From contig JAGFNK010000222.1 in assembly GCA_025769875.1 (NCBI GenBank), positions 1 through 64,000 of the forward strand: DNA of 64,000 nucleotides, written 5' to 3'. The position numbers were made by a program, and so were the translations under genes. This document shows positions 32,022 to 43,088 of the stretch, in pieces. The notes under the pieces are model-generated. The model did no database searches. It had not been told where the DNA came from and saw only the letters and a program-made list of their open reading frames with translations. Positions within the stretch are counted from its first letter, which is position 1, and each line of letters begins with the position of its first letter. This DNA is from Russula earlei (taxonomy: Eukaryota > Basidiomycota > Agaricomycetes > Russulales > Russulaceae).

Positions 32022-34908
32022 CCATTTTCAGCACACTTGGCAGAGCTTGAATTCCACCCAAATCAGCACAGAAACCCCCTCAAACATTCAGGATGAATAT
32101 CTCCCTCAAAACAGCTTCAATTCATATGAATCTTATTGTCCCTGAATCGCCTGAATGAGGGCTAGGCAGCCCCACTGTTTTCATGAGATTTGAGTGAGAA
32201 TTGGTGGAGCTGGACTCAAGCCACCTCCACATGTGTATTAGATGAATTACAACTCAAAATCATGGTCTATATCTATTATTTTTCCCTCATGTTGTACCCA
32301 TGGGCTTCTTGAGGCAGCCCCATAGTGTTTTTGACTCAAGTGTTGTGGTGTGCAACGTTGTTTCCAGTGCGATTGGAGTCATGGCCAGCCACTCATCACC
32401 CCTCTCACCTCTCGATTCTGACCATCCTTCTTGTTTTTCACAGACAGAGAGGAGTGGGTTGCAAAGAGGGGTCCTATTCTGAACTCTTTCTACTACAGAG
32501 TAGCTAGGGTGTTTTTATATACAGGAGTTGTCTCCATTGCAGGTGGTGGCAGCAGGCGTGGATGAGGAGCGAAGGTGTAGGCGGTGAGCATGAGTTCGTA
32601 GATAGAGATGTAGGTGGCGAGGACTCGAGAAAGAGGATGCGTGGGGCTGGCTTGCGTGGGGGTGGGATCTGTCGTCTTGCAGCGGCAGTGGCGGGGTCGT
32701 CTCCACTGCAGGTGTCGGCAGCAGACGTGGGCGAGAGTGTGTGAATGGATGGGGAGGCAATGTGGGAGGCGGCATGCGGTGTGCTGTTGGCATTGGCAAC
32801 TGCTTCTCCTGCGGCGGCAGCAGCATGGTGGCAGCTTCTGCTCCTGTTGTGGCATGTTCGTGGCTAAGTTCATGGCCAAGGCCTTCTTGGTCTTCTGGGG
32901 TGGTGCTGGTGGTGAGGGGTTGCGACGGTGTGGTGGTGCTGGTGTCACACAAAACTACTAAAGCGGCGGCTGAGACTGAGAAGACTGAGGCTGAGACTGA
33001 GAAGGTGGCAGCGGACTGAGCTGGTGCGATGGTGGAGGTGGACAGGGCAGAGGTGATGACTGAGGGCAATGCAGGGGCAATGGCGGCTGTGGCTGACAAG
33101 GGCATGGCAGCGGTGGCTTGTGAGACGGTGGTGGAGGCGGCGGCGTGTGGTGCTAAGACATTGGTGGCTGAGGCTGAGGCTATGGCGGCGGCTGACGAGA
33201 CTAAGGCAGCTGGCAAGGCTAAGAGCGCGGTGGCGGCGGTTGACTGATCTGAAGCTGGGGCGATGGAGATGGCTGGCAAAACTAGGGGTGCAGTGGCAGC
33301 AGCTGAGACTGAGAAGGCTGAGGCTGAGGGCAGGGTGGAGATGGTGGCGGCTGGTGATGCTGGTGCTATGACGGACTGGGCTGAACTGACGAGAATGGGC
33401 AAGGCTAAGACGGAGACTGATGCGAAGTCGGCAGCTGGCACGACTGAGGCTACTGTGGCGACAGGACAAGGCGACAGACAAGACTGAGGGTGACAAGATG
33501 ACTGAGGGCGCAGGAGTGGATGAGACAAAGGTGGGGGTGGCAGACGAGGCTGCAAGGGCTGAAGTGGCGGGTGGTGCTAAAATGTCGGTGGGTGAGGTTG
33601 AGACGGTGGTTGTGCATGGAGCTGAGACAGTGGCCATAGCAGGCGACACTGAGGGCGTGGGAGCTGGTTGGGCAAAGATGGGGACAGTGGCGATAGGCGA
33701 TGTCATGGCTGAGGCTACAGCGGCAGGGACAGATGAGGTGGCGACAATGGTGAATGCGGGTGATGCTGGGACGGCAAGGGAAGGTGGAGCCGAGGCGATG
33801 ATGGCTGGCGAGTTGAGGATGGCAGTGGTGAACGAGGTGACGGGAATGGCGGATGAGGTGGGAACCTGCAGGGACGATGGGCAAGGCAGGTGAGGCGGAG
33901 GCAATGGTGCACAATGTAGGGATGGAGGCTGGAGCGGGCATGGGTGCAGGGTATGTGTAGTTGTCTTCATCTTCGTCTGCAGAGCAGAGTTGGCGTTCCT
34001 GCTGAATGTCACAGGGACGCTGAGAGAATATCTTGACTAGTGTGTCAAATACTTCTTGGAAATCAACAAAGTGCCTCTGCTGTTCGTTCAGGCGCCAGGG
34101 GCCAAGACGTTGGGAGACCATCCGGCGGTCATCCAGGTGGAGTCCGAGCCAGAATGACTTGTCGCAATCTTTGTAGCACAGGCAGCACGCATGGACGAGG
34201 GGGACCGCAGATTGCCCTGAAACTTCGGTAGTATTCGTCTATGTCTTCCCGGTCACACATGTGGAGTCTTGACAAGGAGGTGATAAGGTCCTCCAGATCC
34301 CACTTGAGCTTGAGGTATTCTAACTGAGTCGGCATGCTGAAGGAGTGTGGCGCGTGGTGAAGACAGATGGCAGGTCGATGCAGGCAGTGTGACTGGCGCA
34401 GCTGTGACTGTGGGTGTGGAGGGCCAAATGCGAGTTGGAAGGGAGCAGTGCGACTGATGCGGCTGAGACAGCAGGTGTGGTGGGAATGAGGGCAAAGGAT
34501 GGTCAGAATGGAGAGGTGAGAGGGGCAATGAATGGCTGGCCATCACTCTGATCACACTGAGAACAATGTTGCACACCACAACACTTGAGTCAAAAACACT
34601 ATGGGGCTGCCTCAAGACAGCCCATGGGTACAACATGAGGGAAAAATAATAGATATAGACCATGATTTTGAGTTGTAATTCATCTAATACACATGTGGAG
34701 GTGGCTTGAGTCCAGCTCCACCAATTCTCACTCAAATCTCATGAAAACAATGGGGCTGCCTAGCCCTCATTCAGGCGATTCAGGGACAATAAAGTTCATA
34801 TGAATTGAAGCTGTTTTGAGGGAGATATTCATCCCGCATGTTTGAGGGGGTTTCTGCTGCCGATTTGGGTGGAATTCAAGCTCTGCCAACTGCGCTGAAA
34901 ATGGCAAT
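32022..34908. mobile_element. Family-E inverted structure with gag-like cargo
   Basis: Inverted repeats of about 410-500 bp: 32022-32526 and 34495-34908 are reverse complements (TTTATTGCCATTTTC at the left end, GAAAATGGCAATAAA at the right), also present once at 12996-13468. The central 2 kb is GC-rich and holds a degenerate minus-strand gag-like gene. Only CCA is shared by both flanks, and the surrounding G2 has lost gag C-terminus and protease, so this is not a clean transposition. Two inverted insertions with a deletion, or a foldback-like element, are both possible. Confidence 0.6.
32530..34335 (-). pseudogene. Gag-like gene inside the family-E structure
   Basis: Minus strand from about 34335. 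The first 90 codons look like a retrotransposon gag (YLKLKWDLEDLITSLSRL, DIDEYYRSFRAICGPP). After a frameshift come CLCYKDCDKSFWLGLH and FQEVFDTLVKIFS. Downstream it degenerates into Ala/Ser/Thr/Pro-rich sequence that is open in several frames on both strands, a composition effect of GC-rich simple sequence rather than true coding. No protease, RT or integrase accompanies it, so a gag-only non-autonomous element is the likely origin. Confidence 0.55.
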
Positions 34909-34910
34909 AA

Positions 34911-36052
34911 ACCAGGAGCCCCATCCACATTGCCAGGAAAAATATACCCCCTAACCCAAAGCGAGCAAGAGGAACTACGCAAATTCATAAAAGAACATCT
35001 AACACAAAGGATACATCCAACCATCTAAATCCCCATACGTGGCACCCTTCTTCTTCATTAAAAAGAAAGATGGGAAACTTCGACCCATACAAGACTATCA
35101 AAAGTTAAACAAATGGACTATAAGAAATCGATATCCTCTACCCCTCATCCCACAACTAATCAACCGTGTCAGAGGAAAAGAGCTATTTACCAAATTTGAT
35201 ATCCGCTGGGGCTACAACAACGTATGGATTAAAGACGGCGATCAATGGAAAGCAGCTTTCCTCACCAACAATGGACTATTCGAACCCACCATCATGTTCT
35301 TTGGACTCACCAATGCCCCGGCCACCTTTCAAACCATGATAAATGCAATCTTCGAAGAAGAACTTTGCAAGGGATGGCTCATGATATATATGGATGACAT
35401 CCTCATTGCAACCGCCAAGGACGACCTGAAACATGAAGAATATGTACACAAAATACTAGACAAGTTACAAAAACATGATTTATATCTCAAACCAGAAAAA
35501 TGTCAATTTGAGCAGAACACCATCAAATTTCTGGGAGTGATATTACAAGGTAACACCATCCAAATGGATCCCAAAAAAGTAACAAGCGTGCGACAATGGT
35601 TACCACCAAATAACCCCACAGAGATACGTGCATTTCTTGGATTCATGGGCTTCTACCGATACTTCATACCTAACTACATCAAAAATCGCATGACCACTAC
35701 TCAATCTCACAAAAAAGACAATACCATGGACCTGGCAAAGACCACAACAGGAGGCATTTGAAACACTCAAAACACTGATGTGCAAAAGCCCAGTTCTCAC
35801 ACAACCAAACTATAACAAACCTTTCACATTAGAAACAGACGCGTTGGCATATGGCGTGGGAGCCATACTCTCACAAGAGGGAGAATCAAAATCAGATCAA
35901 CAACATAAACCCAAATGACACCCCATTGCCTTCTACTCCACAACATTCTCCCCAACAGAATGGAACTACAACATTTTTGAGAGAGAATTATTAGCAGTCA
36001 TCAAAGCCCTTACACACTGGCGCCCACACCTAGCCAGCACACAACACCCTAT
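34911..36052 (+). pseudogene. G2 reverse transcriptase and RNase H N-half
   Basis: Starts with the pre-RT block APSTLPGKIYPLTQSEQEE. RT blocks: FFFIKKKDGKLRPIQDY, FDIRWGYNNVWIKDGDQWK, LTNAPATFQTMIN and the active site IYMDDILIATA, all catalytic Asp present. Then FLGVILQGNTIQMDP, FLGFMGFYRYFIPNY and, after a frameshift near 35690, RNase H with FTLETDALAYGVGAILSQ and FERELLAVIKAL. One stop lies at about 34990-35030 before the RT core and another in the RNase H (HKPK, stop, HPIAF). Interrupted by the SINE at 36053. About 80 percent similar to Gypsy-A RT in the core blocks by eye. Confidence 0.92.
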
Positions 36053-36342
36053 TGTTGTGAAATGCAACCACAGATAGAGGGACCTCAGAGGAGGTGCTTA
36101 GTCATTGCCACCCTCTTGGGTCCAACTTGTGGGTTCAACACTATGTGACCCAACCTGGGGACCTCAGAGGAGGGGGTTGACATGCGCTCACATGATTCCC
36201 TATATCCTGGTGCAATTAAGAAAATGGCCAGACTGGGGATTGAACCCAGGACTTCCCGGATATATACCAGGTGCTCTAACCACTGAGCTACCTAGCCTTG
36301 GGTACAGTGAAGTGGATTAATCTATATGACAGATTGTATATC
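36053..36342 (-). mobile_element. tRNA-derived SINE (290 bp)
   Basis: Inserted in the G2 RNase H between near-identical 10-11-bp duplications (CAACACCCTAT at 36042-36052, CAACACCTAT at 36343-36352), the signature of LINE-mediated insertion. On the minus strand a tRNA-like head (36297-36225) is preceded by about 45 bp and followed by a body containing CCTCCTCTGAGGTCCC twice (36157-36173 and 36079-36094). It ends TTGCATTTCACAACA with no A-tail. Joining the flanks restores HPI..LLTNHPNLTYW. The pol III promoter boxes lie in the tRNA part. Confidence 0.85.
36225..36297 (-). tRNA. tRNA-like head of the SINE
   Basis: A complete cloverleaf can be drawn: acceptor GGCTAGG with TCTGGCC (two G-U pairs), D arm GCTC/GAGC with loop AGTGGTTA, anticodon stem CCTGG/CCGGG around TATATAT, T arm CTGGG/CCCAG with loop TTCAATC, ending CCA. 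Box A TAGCTCAGTGGTTAGAGC and box B GGTTCAATCCC are canonical. The anticodon loop has A instead of U at position 33, and the unit lies within a duplication-flanked insertion, so it is a SINE head rather than a working tRNA. An automatic tRNA finder may call it as Ile(TAT) or undetermined. Confidence 0.75.
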
Positions 36343-37711
36343 CAACACCTATCACACTACTCACCAATCATCCCAACCTTACCTATTGGAAGAACCCCCA
36401 AAAGGTAAACCGACGAGTAGCACGATGGTTCACAGAGTTACAAGACTATTGGCTAGAAATCAAACATGTACCCGGAAAAACCCATTCAGCAGCTGACCTA
36501 TTATCCAGACCTGCGACCAGAGACAAAGGACAGAATGATAACGAAAACATAACAATACTACCACCCAAACTGTTCATCAGTACCATCTTAGTAGGATCAA
36601 CCAAAGGACATCTCAAACAGGCGCAAGCCCGACACCCAACCTTGCTTAAGAATTGGGCCCGGACATACAGCATTAAGAGAACCAATGGACTCTGGCAGCT
36701 AAACTGGTCAAGTGGTAGTACCACTGGAACTCTCAATTAAACAAAGACTATTACAAGAACTCCATGACGCCCCAACTGCGGGACACCCAGGACGCGATGA
36801 AACCATCAAACAAACAGCATTACTATACTGGTGGCCCGGAATGGCCCAATGGGTCAAAGACTACGTGGCAGGATGTCCAACCTGTCAACAAAACAAAGTT
36901 CAAACACACTCACCCCTGAGTCCTGCTGTACCAAATCCCTACTAGTCAAGACTCACTACCATTTCAGTCAGGTCGCTATTGACCTTATCACCCAATTACC
37001 CAAAAGCAATGGATACAATGCCATCTTGACAATAGTTGATCATGGAGCATCTAGGGTGGCAATATTCCTCCCCTGTGCCACCTCAATAACCTGACCACAG
37101 ATAACCCAAATGTACATGGACCATATCTATTGATGGTTCGGGTTACCAGAAAAAGTAATAACCAACAGAGACCCATGCTTTACTTCACACTTCGGAAAGG
37201 CACTTGCAGCACGCCTCAGTATAAATCAGAACCTGTCTACTGCATTCCATCTGAGGACCGATGGTTCATCCAAACGAGCAAACCAATGGATCGAACAATA
37301 CCTTTGTCTCATCACTCACAATCAAACCAACTGGAGCACCTGGTTGGCCATCGCATCAGCCATTTACAACAACAGAACTAACAGCACTATCAAGATGTCA
37401 CCATCGGAAGCATTACTTGGTTATAGGATCCAGCTCCACCCACAACTCGAAGTCGCCACTAATAACGAATTCGCCAAGACACGTATGATAACCCTTCAAA
37501 ATAAACAGGCCCAAGCAATCACCGCGATCAACCTCGTGGCACAGAACCACCCAGTGCCAGCTGACATACATCATGAGGGGCAGGAAGTGTGGCTAGAAGC
37601 CTCAAACTTATCTTTACCATACCTGACCCCCAAACTAGCCCCTAAAAGACACAGACCATTCAAGATCCTACAGAAGGTGTCTCCAGTGGCGTATCATTTA
37701 CAACTACCAGC
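36343..37711 (+). pseudogene. G2 RNase H C-half and integrase
   Basis: Continues RNase H (NLTYWKNPQKVNRRVARWF, PGKTHSAADLLSRP). H2C2 zinc domain with HDAPTAGHPGRDE and CPTCQQNK. Integrase core: first Asp in NAILTIVDHGASR, second in VITNRDPCFTSHFGKA. The third position reads DGSSKRANQW, Lys in place of Glu. SPSEALLGYRIQLHPQ and LAPKRHRPFKILQKV follow. Frameshifts near 36710 and 36945, stops at about 37094 and 37130. Cut by LTR-D after HLQLPA; the frame resumes at 39642. Confidence 0.9.
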
Positions 37712-39641
37712 TGTCAAGACTCACTGTTGAACTATCCAGTTCAAGAGTGAGGGGTAAGCTCAAAGACGAGTCGATAGATGTCCAAGACGGCATGGGCAAG
37801 AAGTAGAGTCCAAAGCAGTAACAAATACCAAAGAGGTATAGTTACTGGTAGAGTTGAGCAGGTACACAGGGAAGAGGCCAGAATGGTCACAAGGGGACGG
37901 TCCTTAAAGGAGTATCCCAGGGGTAGAGAGTGCCGTAAACAAATGGACAGTCTGAGGACTGTCCGCTACTTTATTGAGCACTTATATACTACAAGAGAAC
38001 AGCTAAATAGGGAACAAGTCATAACCTTGTTATCAAGCACAATAGAGTGATGAGTAAGAAGTCAGAGTGCGCTTACTGAGCATGCTCAGTCATGCTCAGT
38101 AAGCTGCTGAGTAAGAATGCTTCTCTTGATGAGTAAGAGCCTTCACTGTCCACATGTTCACTGCTTTAGTGCACGTGCGTGTGCATGATTTGTTTTCTGT
38201 TAGTTAGTTTAGGGCCAGTCATTTGAGGACTTGTAGTCTGGTTTAGGGAATAGTGTTATCTTATAAGGCCCTTATATAGTTCTATTAGGGTCCTTAGAGT
38301 CGACCCTAAGACTTCTATTAAGGTCCTTAGTATTGCCTTATAGTTTGTTCTATAGTTATTAGAGTTGGTCTAATAACACGTTGTAGGGTCTTTGATACTA
38401 GGTTAGTGCCTATTATAGAGCACCTAGAGTCATCCTAAAGGGTCCTTAGGAAGGCCCTAATACTGTCCTTTATTGCTAGAAGGGTTGCCATTAAGTGGGG
38501 CTTGCTGTATATCGATTGTGCCAAGAATCGCTCGCACGACAATGCATGCGTGTCAAGACTCACTGTTGAACTATCCAGTTCAAGAGCAAGGGATAAGCTC
38601 AAAGACGAGTCGGTAGACGTCCAAGACCGCGTGGGCAAGGAGTAGAGTCCAGAGGAGCAACAAATACCAGAGAGGTATTGTCACTGTGAGAGTAGAACAA
38701 CCACACAGGGAAGAGGCCAGGGTAGTCACAAGGGGATGGTCCTTAAAGGAGTAACCCAGGGATGGAGAGTGCCGTAAACAAATGGACAGTCTGAGGACTG
38801 TCCGCTACTTTATTGAGCGCTTATATACTACAAGAGAACTGCTAAATAGGGAACAAGTCATAACCTTGTTATCAAGCACAATAGAGTGATGAGTAAGAAG
38901 TCGGAGTGCGCTTACTGAGCATGCTCGGTCATGCTCAGTAAGCTGCTGAGTAAGAAGGCTTCTCTTGATGAGTAAGAGCTTTCATTGTCCACGTGTTCCC
39001 TGTTTTAGTGCACATGCGAGCACCTGATTCATCTTCTGTTAGTTGGTTTAGGGCCAGTCATTTGAGGACTTGTAGTTTGGTTAGGGAATAGTGTTATCTT
39101 ATAAGGCCCTTATATAGTTCTATTAGGGTCCTTAGAGTCGACCCTAATACTTCTATTAAGGTCCTTAGTGTTGCCTTATAGTTCGTTCTATAGTTATTAG
39201 AGTTGGTCTAATAACGCGTTGTAGGGCCTTTGATACCAGGTTAGTACCTATTGTAGAGTTCCTAGGGTCGTTCCAAAGGGTCCTTAGGAAGGCCCTAATG
39301 CTGTCTTTTGTTGCTAGAAGGGTTGCCTTTAAGTGGGGCTTGCTGTATGTCGATTGTGCTGAGAATCGCTCGCGCAACAATGCGCGCGCGATATTGTGGA
39401 CACCTCTACTCACCCCTTTTGCTCGTGTGAACAGGGTGACCCCATAGAGGCTGGGTTTCCTCCTATAAGGAAGGGTCCTTCAAGGGCCCTCTCCGGAGAA
39501 TGGTTCATGACAATGCGCAATATTGTGGACACCTCTACTCACCCCTTTTGCTTGTGTGAACAGGGTGACACCATAGAGGCTGGGTTTCCTCTCATAAGGA
39601 AGGGTCCTTCAAGGGCCCTCTCCAGAGAATGGTTCATGACA
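37712..39641 (+). mobile_element. Solo LTR, family D, outer copy
   Basis: Starts TGTCAAGACTCACTG, ends GAATGGTTCATGACA. Duplication CCAGC (37707-37711) versus CCGGC (39642-39646), one transition apart, so this insertion is older than the perfect ones. It interrupts the G2 integrase. Length 963 bp without the inner copy and its duplication, matching the family size. Confidence 0.92.
38551..39512 (+). mobile_element. Solo LTR, family D, inner copy (962 bp)
   Basis: Same family inserted into itself: starts TGTCAAGACTCACTG, ends GAATGGTTCATGACA, flanked by ATGCG at 38546-38550 and 39513-39517. The perfect duplication shows an independent insertion, not a tandem duplication. Confidence 0.95.
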
Positions 39642-39880
39642 CCGGCAGCATGGCATATCCATGACATCTTCCATGCTTCGCTCCTAACACCCCATCGAAC
39701 TACACCAGCCTATGGCATAACCTTCGCAACTCCACCACCCCATCTTCTTGAAGAAGAGGGCCAAGTAGAACCTGAAGTCATCTTGAACCATTGATGAATT
39801 GGAAAGCAACAACAACTCCAATATCTAGTGAAGTGGGCTAAACGTCCTATCAGCAATGCCACCTGGACAGAAGCAACAAA
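39642..39880 (+). pseudogene. G2 integrase tail and chromodomain
   Basis: Resumes the integrase frame after LTR-D: AAWHIHDIFHASLLTPH is the block before the chromodomain in chromoviruses. Then EEGQVEPEVILNH, a stop (TGA, 39792-39794), and QLQYLVKWAKRPISNATW, the second half of a chromodomain with its conserved YLVKW and ATW. This domain binds methylated histone tails in related elements and steers integration. Confidence 0.85.
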
Positions 39881-39984
39881 CCCCACCTTATGGCCATTAC
39901 TACCAAAGTACCACCAATCTCAAAAACCCCGCCTACCCATACATATAAAAGTACCTACCTTGTATCCTACTACAGCACCCTTGA

Positions 39985-40835
39985 ATGCCTTCCCCCTAAT
40001 ATGTCTACCATCAGCATCTCCACCCCAGAAAGCCGCACCTCCTCTCTCCCCTCTCCAACCAATCCTATCTCGCCCAGGATGCTCAGAACCAACCTGGACA
40101 CATATGCCGAACTCCCCTCCTCCCAGCTACGACTCTTCATCGACAGCCTCCTCAAAACAATACAAGTCAGGGACGTGGGTCAACAAGCCACGTCAGCTGA
40201 CGCTCAGCGCCAGCATGAGCAAGTCCAGGAACTCGAGTCACAAGTCACGCACCTGTCCCAACAGTTGCAGGAGTGAGATCAGCCCCCAGTTTATGCCCCC
40301 GAATTCAGGGCAAACAACAGTCGTGCCCCCAACCTCCTTATCCCCATCCCAGGCAGGAATGGAACATGCGCAGTCACCCACTTCAGTGTGCTGTGACCAG
40401 GAGCGACCTACCTGGGCCTTGGGAGTATTGGGAGACCAACCAGACGAACCACAATACGCGGCTCATCTCACTTCAGCCCCCATCAACGACATTAACCAGC
40501 CAACCGAAAGCCATCCCCAATGGTTCATCCTACTCATTGGTGCTGACTCCGCAGAACTCCCCTATGTCCTCAAGGAGGCAGATCACTGACACCAACTGGG
40601 GAGTCGTTGCCAACATCTTTCGATACAACTCCCTTGACTCCCATCTTAGCAACCTACTCATCAAACAAGATGTCCTTGAGGGAGACATACGGGACACACG
40701 GGATGATCTGTACCACTGCCGATGCTGCCTCAAAAGGGCTAACGCAGTGACCCGACTCGCTCATCTCAAGCTTCATGAACCACCACAAGATGCGCCTGCA
40801 CCCATTTGGGCAGGCTGGAGGCATTTTGGACGAGG
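39985..40835 (+). pseudogene. G2 third ORF
   Basis: Downstream of the chromodomain. MSTISISTPESRTSSLPSP at about 40002 starts a Ser/Pro-rich leader, then SSQLRLFIDSLLKTIQVRDV and a glutamine-rich coiled-coil-like stretch (HEQVQELESQVTHLSQQLQE), ended by TGA. A further frame (to 40830) has VANIFRYNSLDSHLSNLLIK and DLYHCRCCLKRANAV, which occupies the place of the helical region of the Gypsy-A third ORF. No zinc knuckle is seen; Gypsy-F cuts the sequence at 40836 and only 25 bp remain beyond it before the LTR. Function unknown. Confidence 0.55.
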
Positions 40836-40839
40836 ACGT

Positions 40840-42069
40840 TGTAAGGCGGATTCCCGCTGGCCATGGAGTCATGTGATTCGGGGGTATTGGTTGACTGCCG
40901 ACATGATCCCCACAAAAACTAACTCCTACGCCTCACACATCTATCCATCAAGTCTCTCCCCCTGCATTTCTCCTTATCTCCATTTTTCCATTTCATTCCT
41001 TCCACCACCACCTTCCTTCACGCCTCACGAGAACAACGTCACCAGTTTTTCGGACCGATCTCGAAGCGCAGACGTCGCCAAAGCCCTCTCTCTCTCATGC
41101 TTTTCCAGCCCACCTCCTCGCCCCATCGTCAATGACGTCACCAAAGCTCTCTCTTTCATGTTCTTCCAGCCCACTTCCTTGCATCCTCGTCGACCCCATC
41201 ATCATTCAGTCTAGACTTTTCAGTTGTTTTCAAGTCCACCGCCTCGTGCCCTCAACAACCACATCATCACCTTCCTTGTCCTTTCATCGTTTCGCAGTCT
41301 GCCACCTTGTGAACTCGTCGACCATCTCGCACCCGCACTCTCGACTTCCTTTCATCGCATAGCAATTCCACCCGCGCCGTCCAGTCCACTCTCAACTTCC
41401 TTTCATCGCGTAGCAATTCCACCCATGCCGTTCAGTCCACTCTCGACTTCCTTTCATCGCATACCGATCGCACCCACACCTGTCGGCCAGCTCTCGACCC
41501 CCTTTCATCGCGTCGCCCCACCGTGACTACCATGATGCATTCATCCATCTTTTGCTGTCGTCACCACAGTCAGATGCGAGGGCTCAGTGCCCCGATGACG
41601 CACGATTACTGTTGCCAGAACTTCGTACATTACCTCTCCGCCTGTTTTCAGCTATGAATTCTCCGACTGCCTTTGTCTTCTTTGATTCATTTACTTCTGA
41701 TCAGTTTCGTTTACCTTACACATTTCGGATTCCTTACACAGACCTCGTTTCCTCTACTCACTGTTTGCATCTCTGGTACTCCCACTCCCCCGAATGTCCC
41801 TCTCCTTCGTAGTTCTCGCTCTGTATAAAAAGACACTAGTTACGTCTCGGAATAGGATCATCCTTTTGGTGGAGAAAAAAAAAACCTCTCTCCTACATGC
41901 CGCCGCGAAATCAACGTCAACGCGTTCAACTTGGCTTCACCTTTCCGACCCACTTTTTCTGCGTCGCGTCCGTGAGCTGGAGAATACTCTTGCTCTTCTA
42001 CTCTCCTTCTTCCTCTCTTGGTCTCAACTGTCTTATGATTCTCACTCACACATCACCTGACGCGCTTCA
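40840..42069 (+). mobile_element. Gypsy-F 5' LTR (1230 bp)
   Basis: Starts TGTAAGGCGGATTCCC, ends GACGCGCTTCA. TATAAAAAGACA at about 41823 is a good TATA box. Contains a 51-bp tandem repeat (about 41335-41510). Directly after it, ACTGGCTGCCCCAGTG is the likely primer-binding region (TGG start). No gene of its own. Confidence 0.92.
41335..41510 (+). repeat. 51-bp tandem repeat in LTR-F
   Basis: About three and a half copies of a unit containing TCTCGACTTCCTTTCATCGC and CAATTCCACCC. The same array is in the 3' LTR at about 51829-52010, so it predates insertion of the element. Confidence 0.85.
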
Positions 42070-42158
42070 ACTGGCTGCCCCAGTGAGGCAGTTTGAAGAC
42101 CAAACGATCTCGGTCCCCTCAATCTCTTGGTCCAGGGTTGCCATAGGCAACCTTATCT

Positions 42159-43088
42159 ATGAGCAAGAACCCCAGCAAACTACGGCCTAGAGATAGTACC
42201 AGCAAGGTCATCAAGACTAAGCCACCCATCAACAGTTCGACCCAAGCCTCAAAGTCACTCCCATCACCTTTGCCATCCGCCTCGATTCTACCGCCCTTCC
42301 CAGGGGCCCTGTCTCTAGATGACTCCATCTCCCTACTTTCGTACGCCAATCTCCACCAGTCCTCCAGCTCATCTTCGCCCATAGTCATCTCCGCTCGACA
42401 ATCCCCAATCCCTTCACATTCCTCCTCTCCGGCCCCTCTCCAATCCACATCAGCCAGCCCACCATCTCCTGCTCAAGCTCCACCCTCAGCCTCCACGCAT
42501 CCGACTCCTCCCGTTTCCCAAGCCCCAGTTCAGCCATACGCACAAGCACCAGCACCAGCACCAGCCCGAGTCCCAGCTCAGCCACCAGCCCAAGCCCCAG
42601 TTCAGCCGTACGCACAAGCACCAGCACCAGCACCAGCCCGAGTCCCAGCTCAGCCACCAGCCCAAGCACCAGTTCAGCCGTACACCCAAGCACCAGCACC
42701 AGCACTGCAACAAGTTCCGCCCACTCCCACCCTCCCTCCAATGGCTCAACACCAACCAAGAACTGGCCCAGTGGCCATGCCTCCTCCCACTTCCAAACAC
42801 ACCCCGAGATATTCCACTAACCCAGATGATCTGATAGCTGACTTCCTAGAACACTACAAAGAACTAGCCACCAGCTGTGGCCTCATGGACCAGCAGAAGG
42901 TAGAGATGTCTGTGCATTATACTCACCCTACACATCGCAATCTATGGCAATTGCTAGATGGCTACACAACACATGACTGGGCAGAGTTCCACTGGTCACT
43001 GGAGAAGCTGTACTCCGGGACCTCTGCAAATGGCCGATATACGAAGAACAAGCTCTACGAATTCATAAAAGACAAATCCCAAAAATGA
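42159..43088 (+). pseudogene. Gypsy-F Gag, N-terminal part
   Basis: 309 residues from the Met at 42159, 90 bp after the LTR. Residues 1-215 are Ser/Pro/Ala-rich and contain three 24-residue repeats (QAPVQPYAQAPAPAP core) from a 72-bp DNA repeat at 42519-42710. The conserved gag domain begins at about residue 220: DLIADFLEHYKELATSCGL, EMSVHYTHPTHRNLW, WAEFHWSLEKLYSG. It ends at a TGA, after which gag continues in other frames, so the stop is a mutation. Confidence 0.88.
42519..42710 (+). repeat. 72-bp coding tandem repeat in Gypsy-F gag
   Basis: Units start at 42519, 42591 and 42663 (CAAGCCCCAGTTCAGCC); the first two are nearly identical, the third diverges towards its end. It encodes a proline/alanine linker. 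Confidence 0.9.

Noticed and set aside
32515..34012. Long Ala/Ser/Pro-rich reading frames on both strands
   Set aside because: Open in several frames at once because of GC-rich simple sequence; only the gag-like blocks near 33980-34335 look like real protein.
32022..34908. MULE-type element because of its long inverted repeats
   Set aside because: No 8-10-bp duplication, no transposase, and the repeat family is related to an LTR promoter.
36225..36297. Functional tRNA-Ile(TAT)
   Set aside because: Position 33 is A, there is no separate gene context, and it lies inside a duplication-flanked insertion.
42385..42800. Leu/Val/Gly-rich minus frames suggesting a membrane protein
   Set aside because: Antisense of the 72-bp Pro/Ala repeat in Gypsy-F gag.
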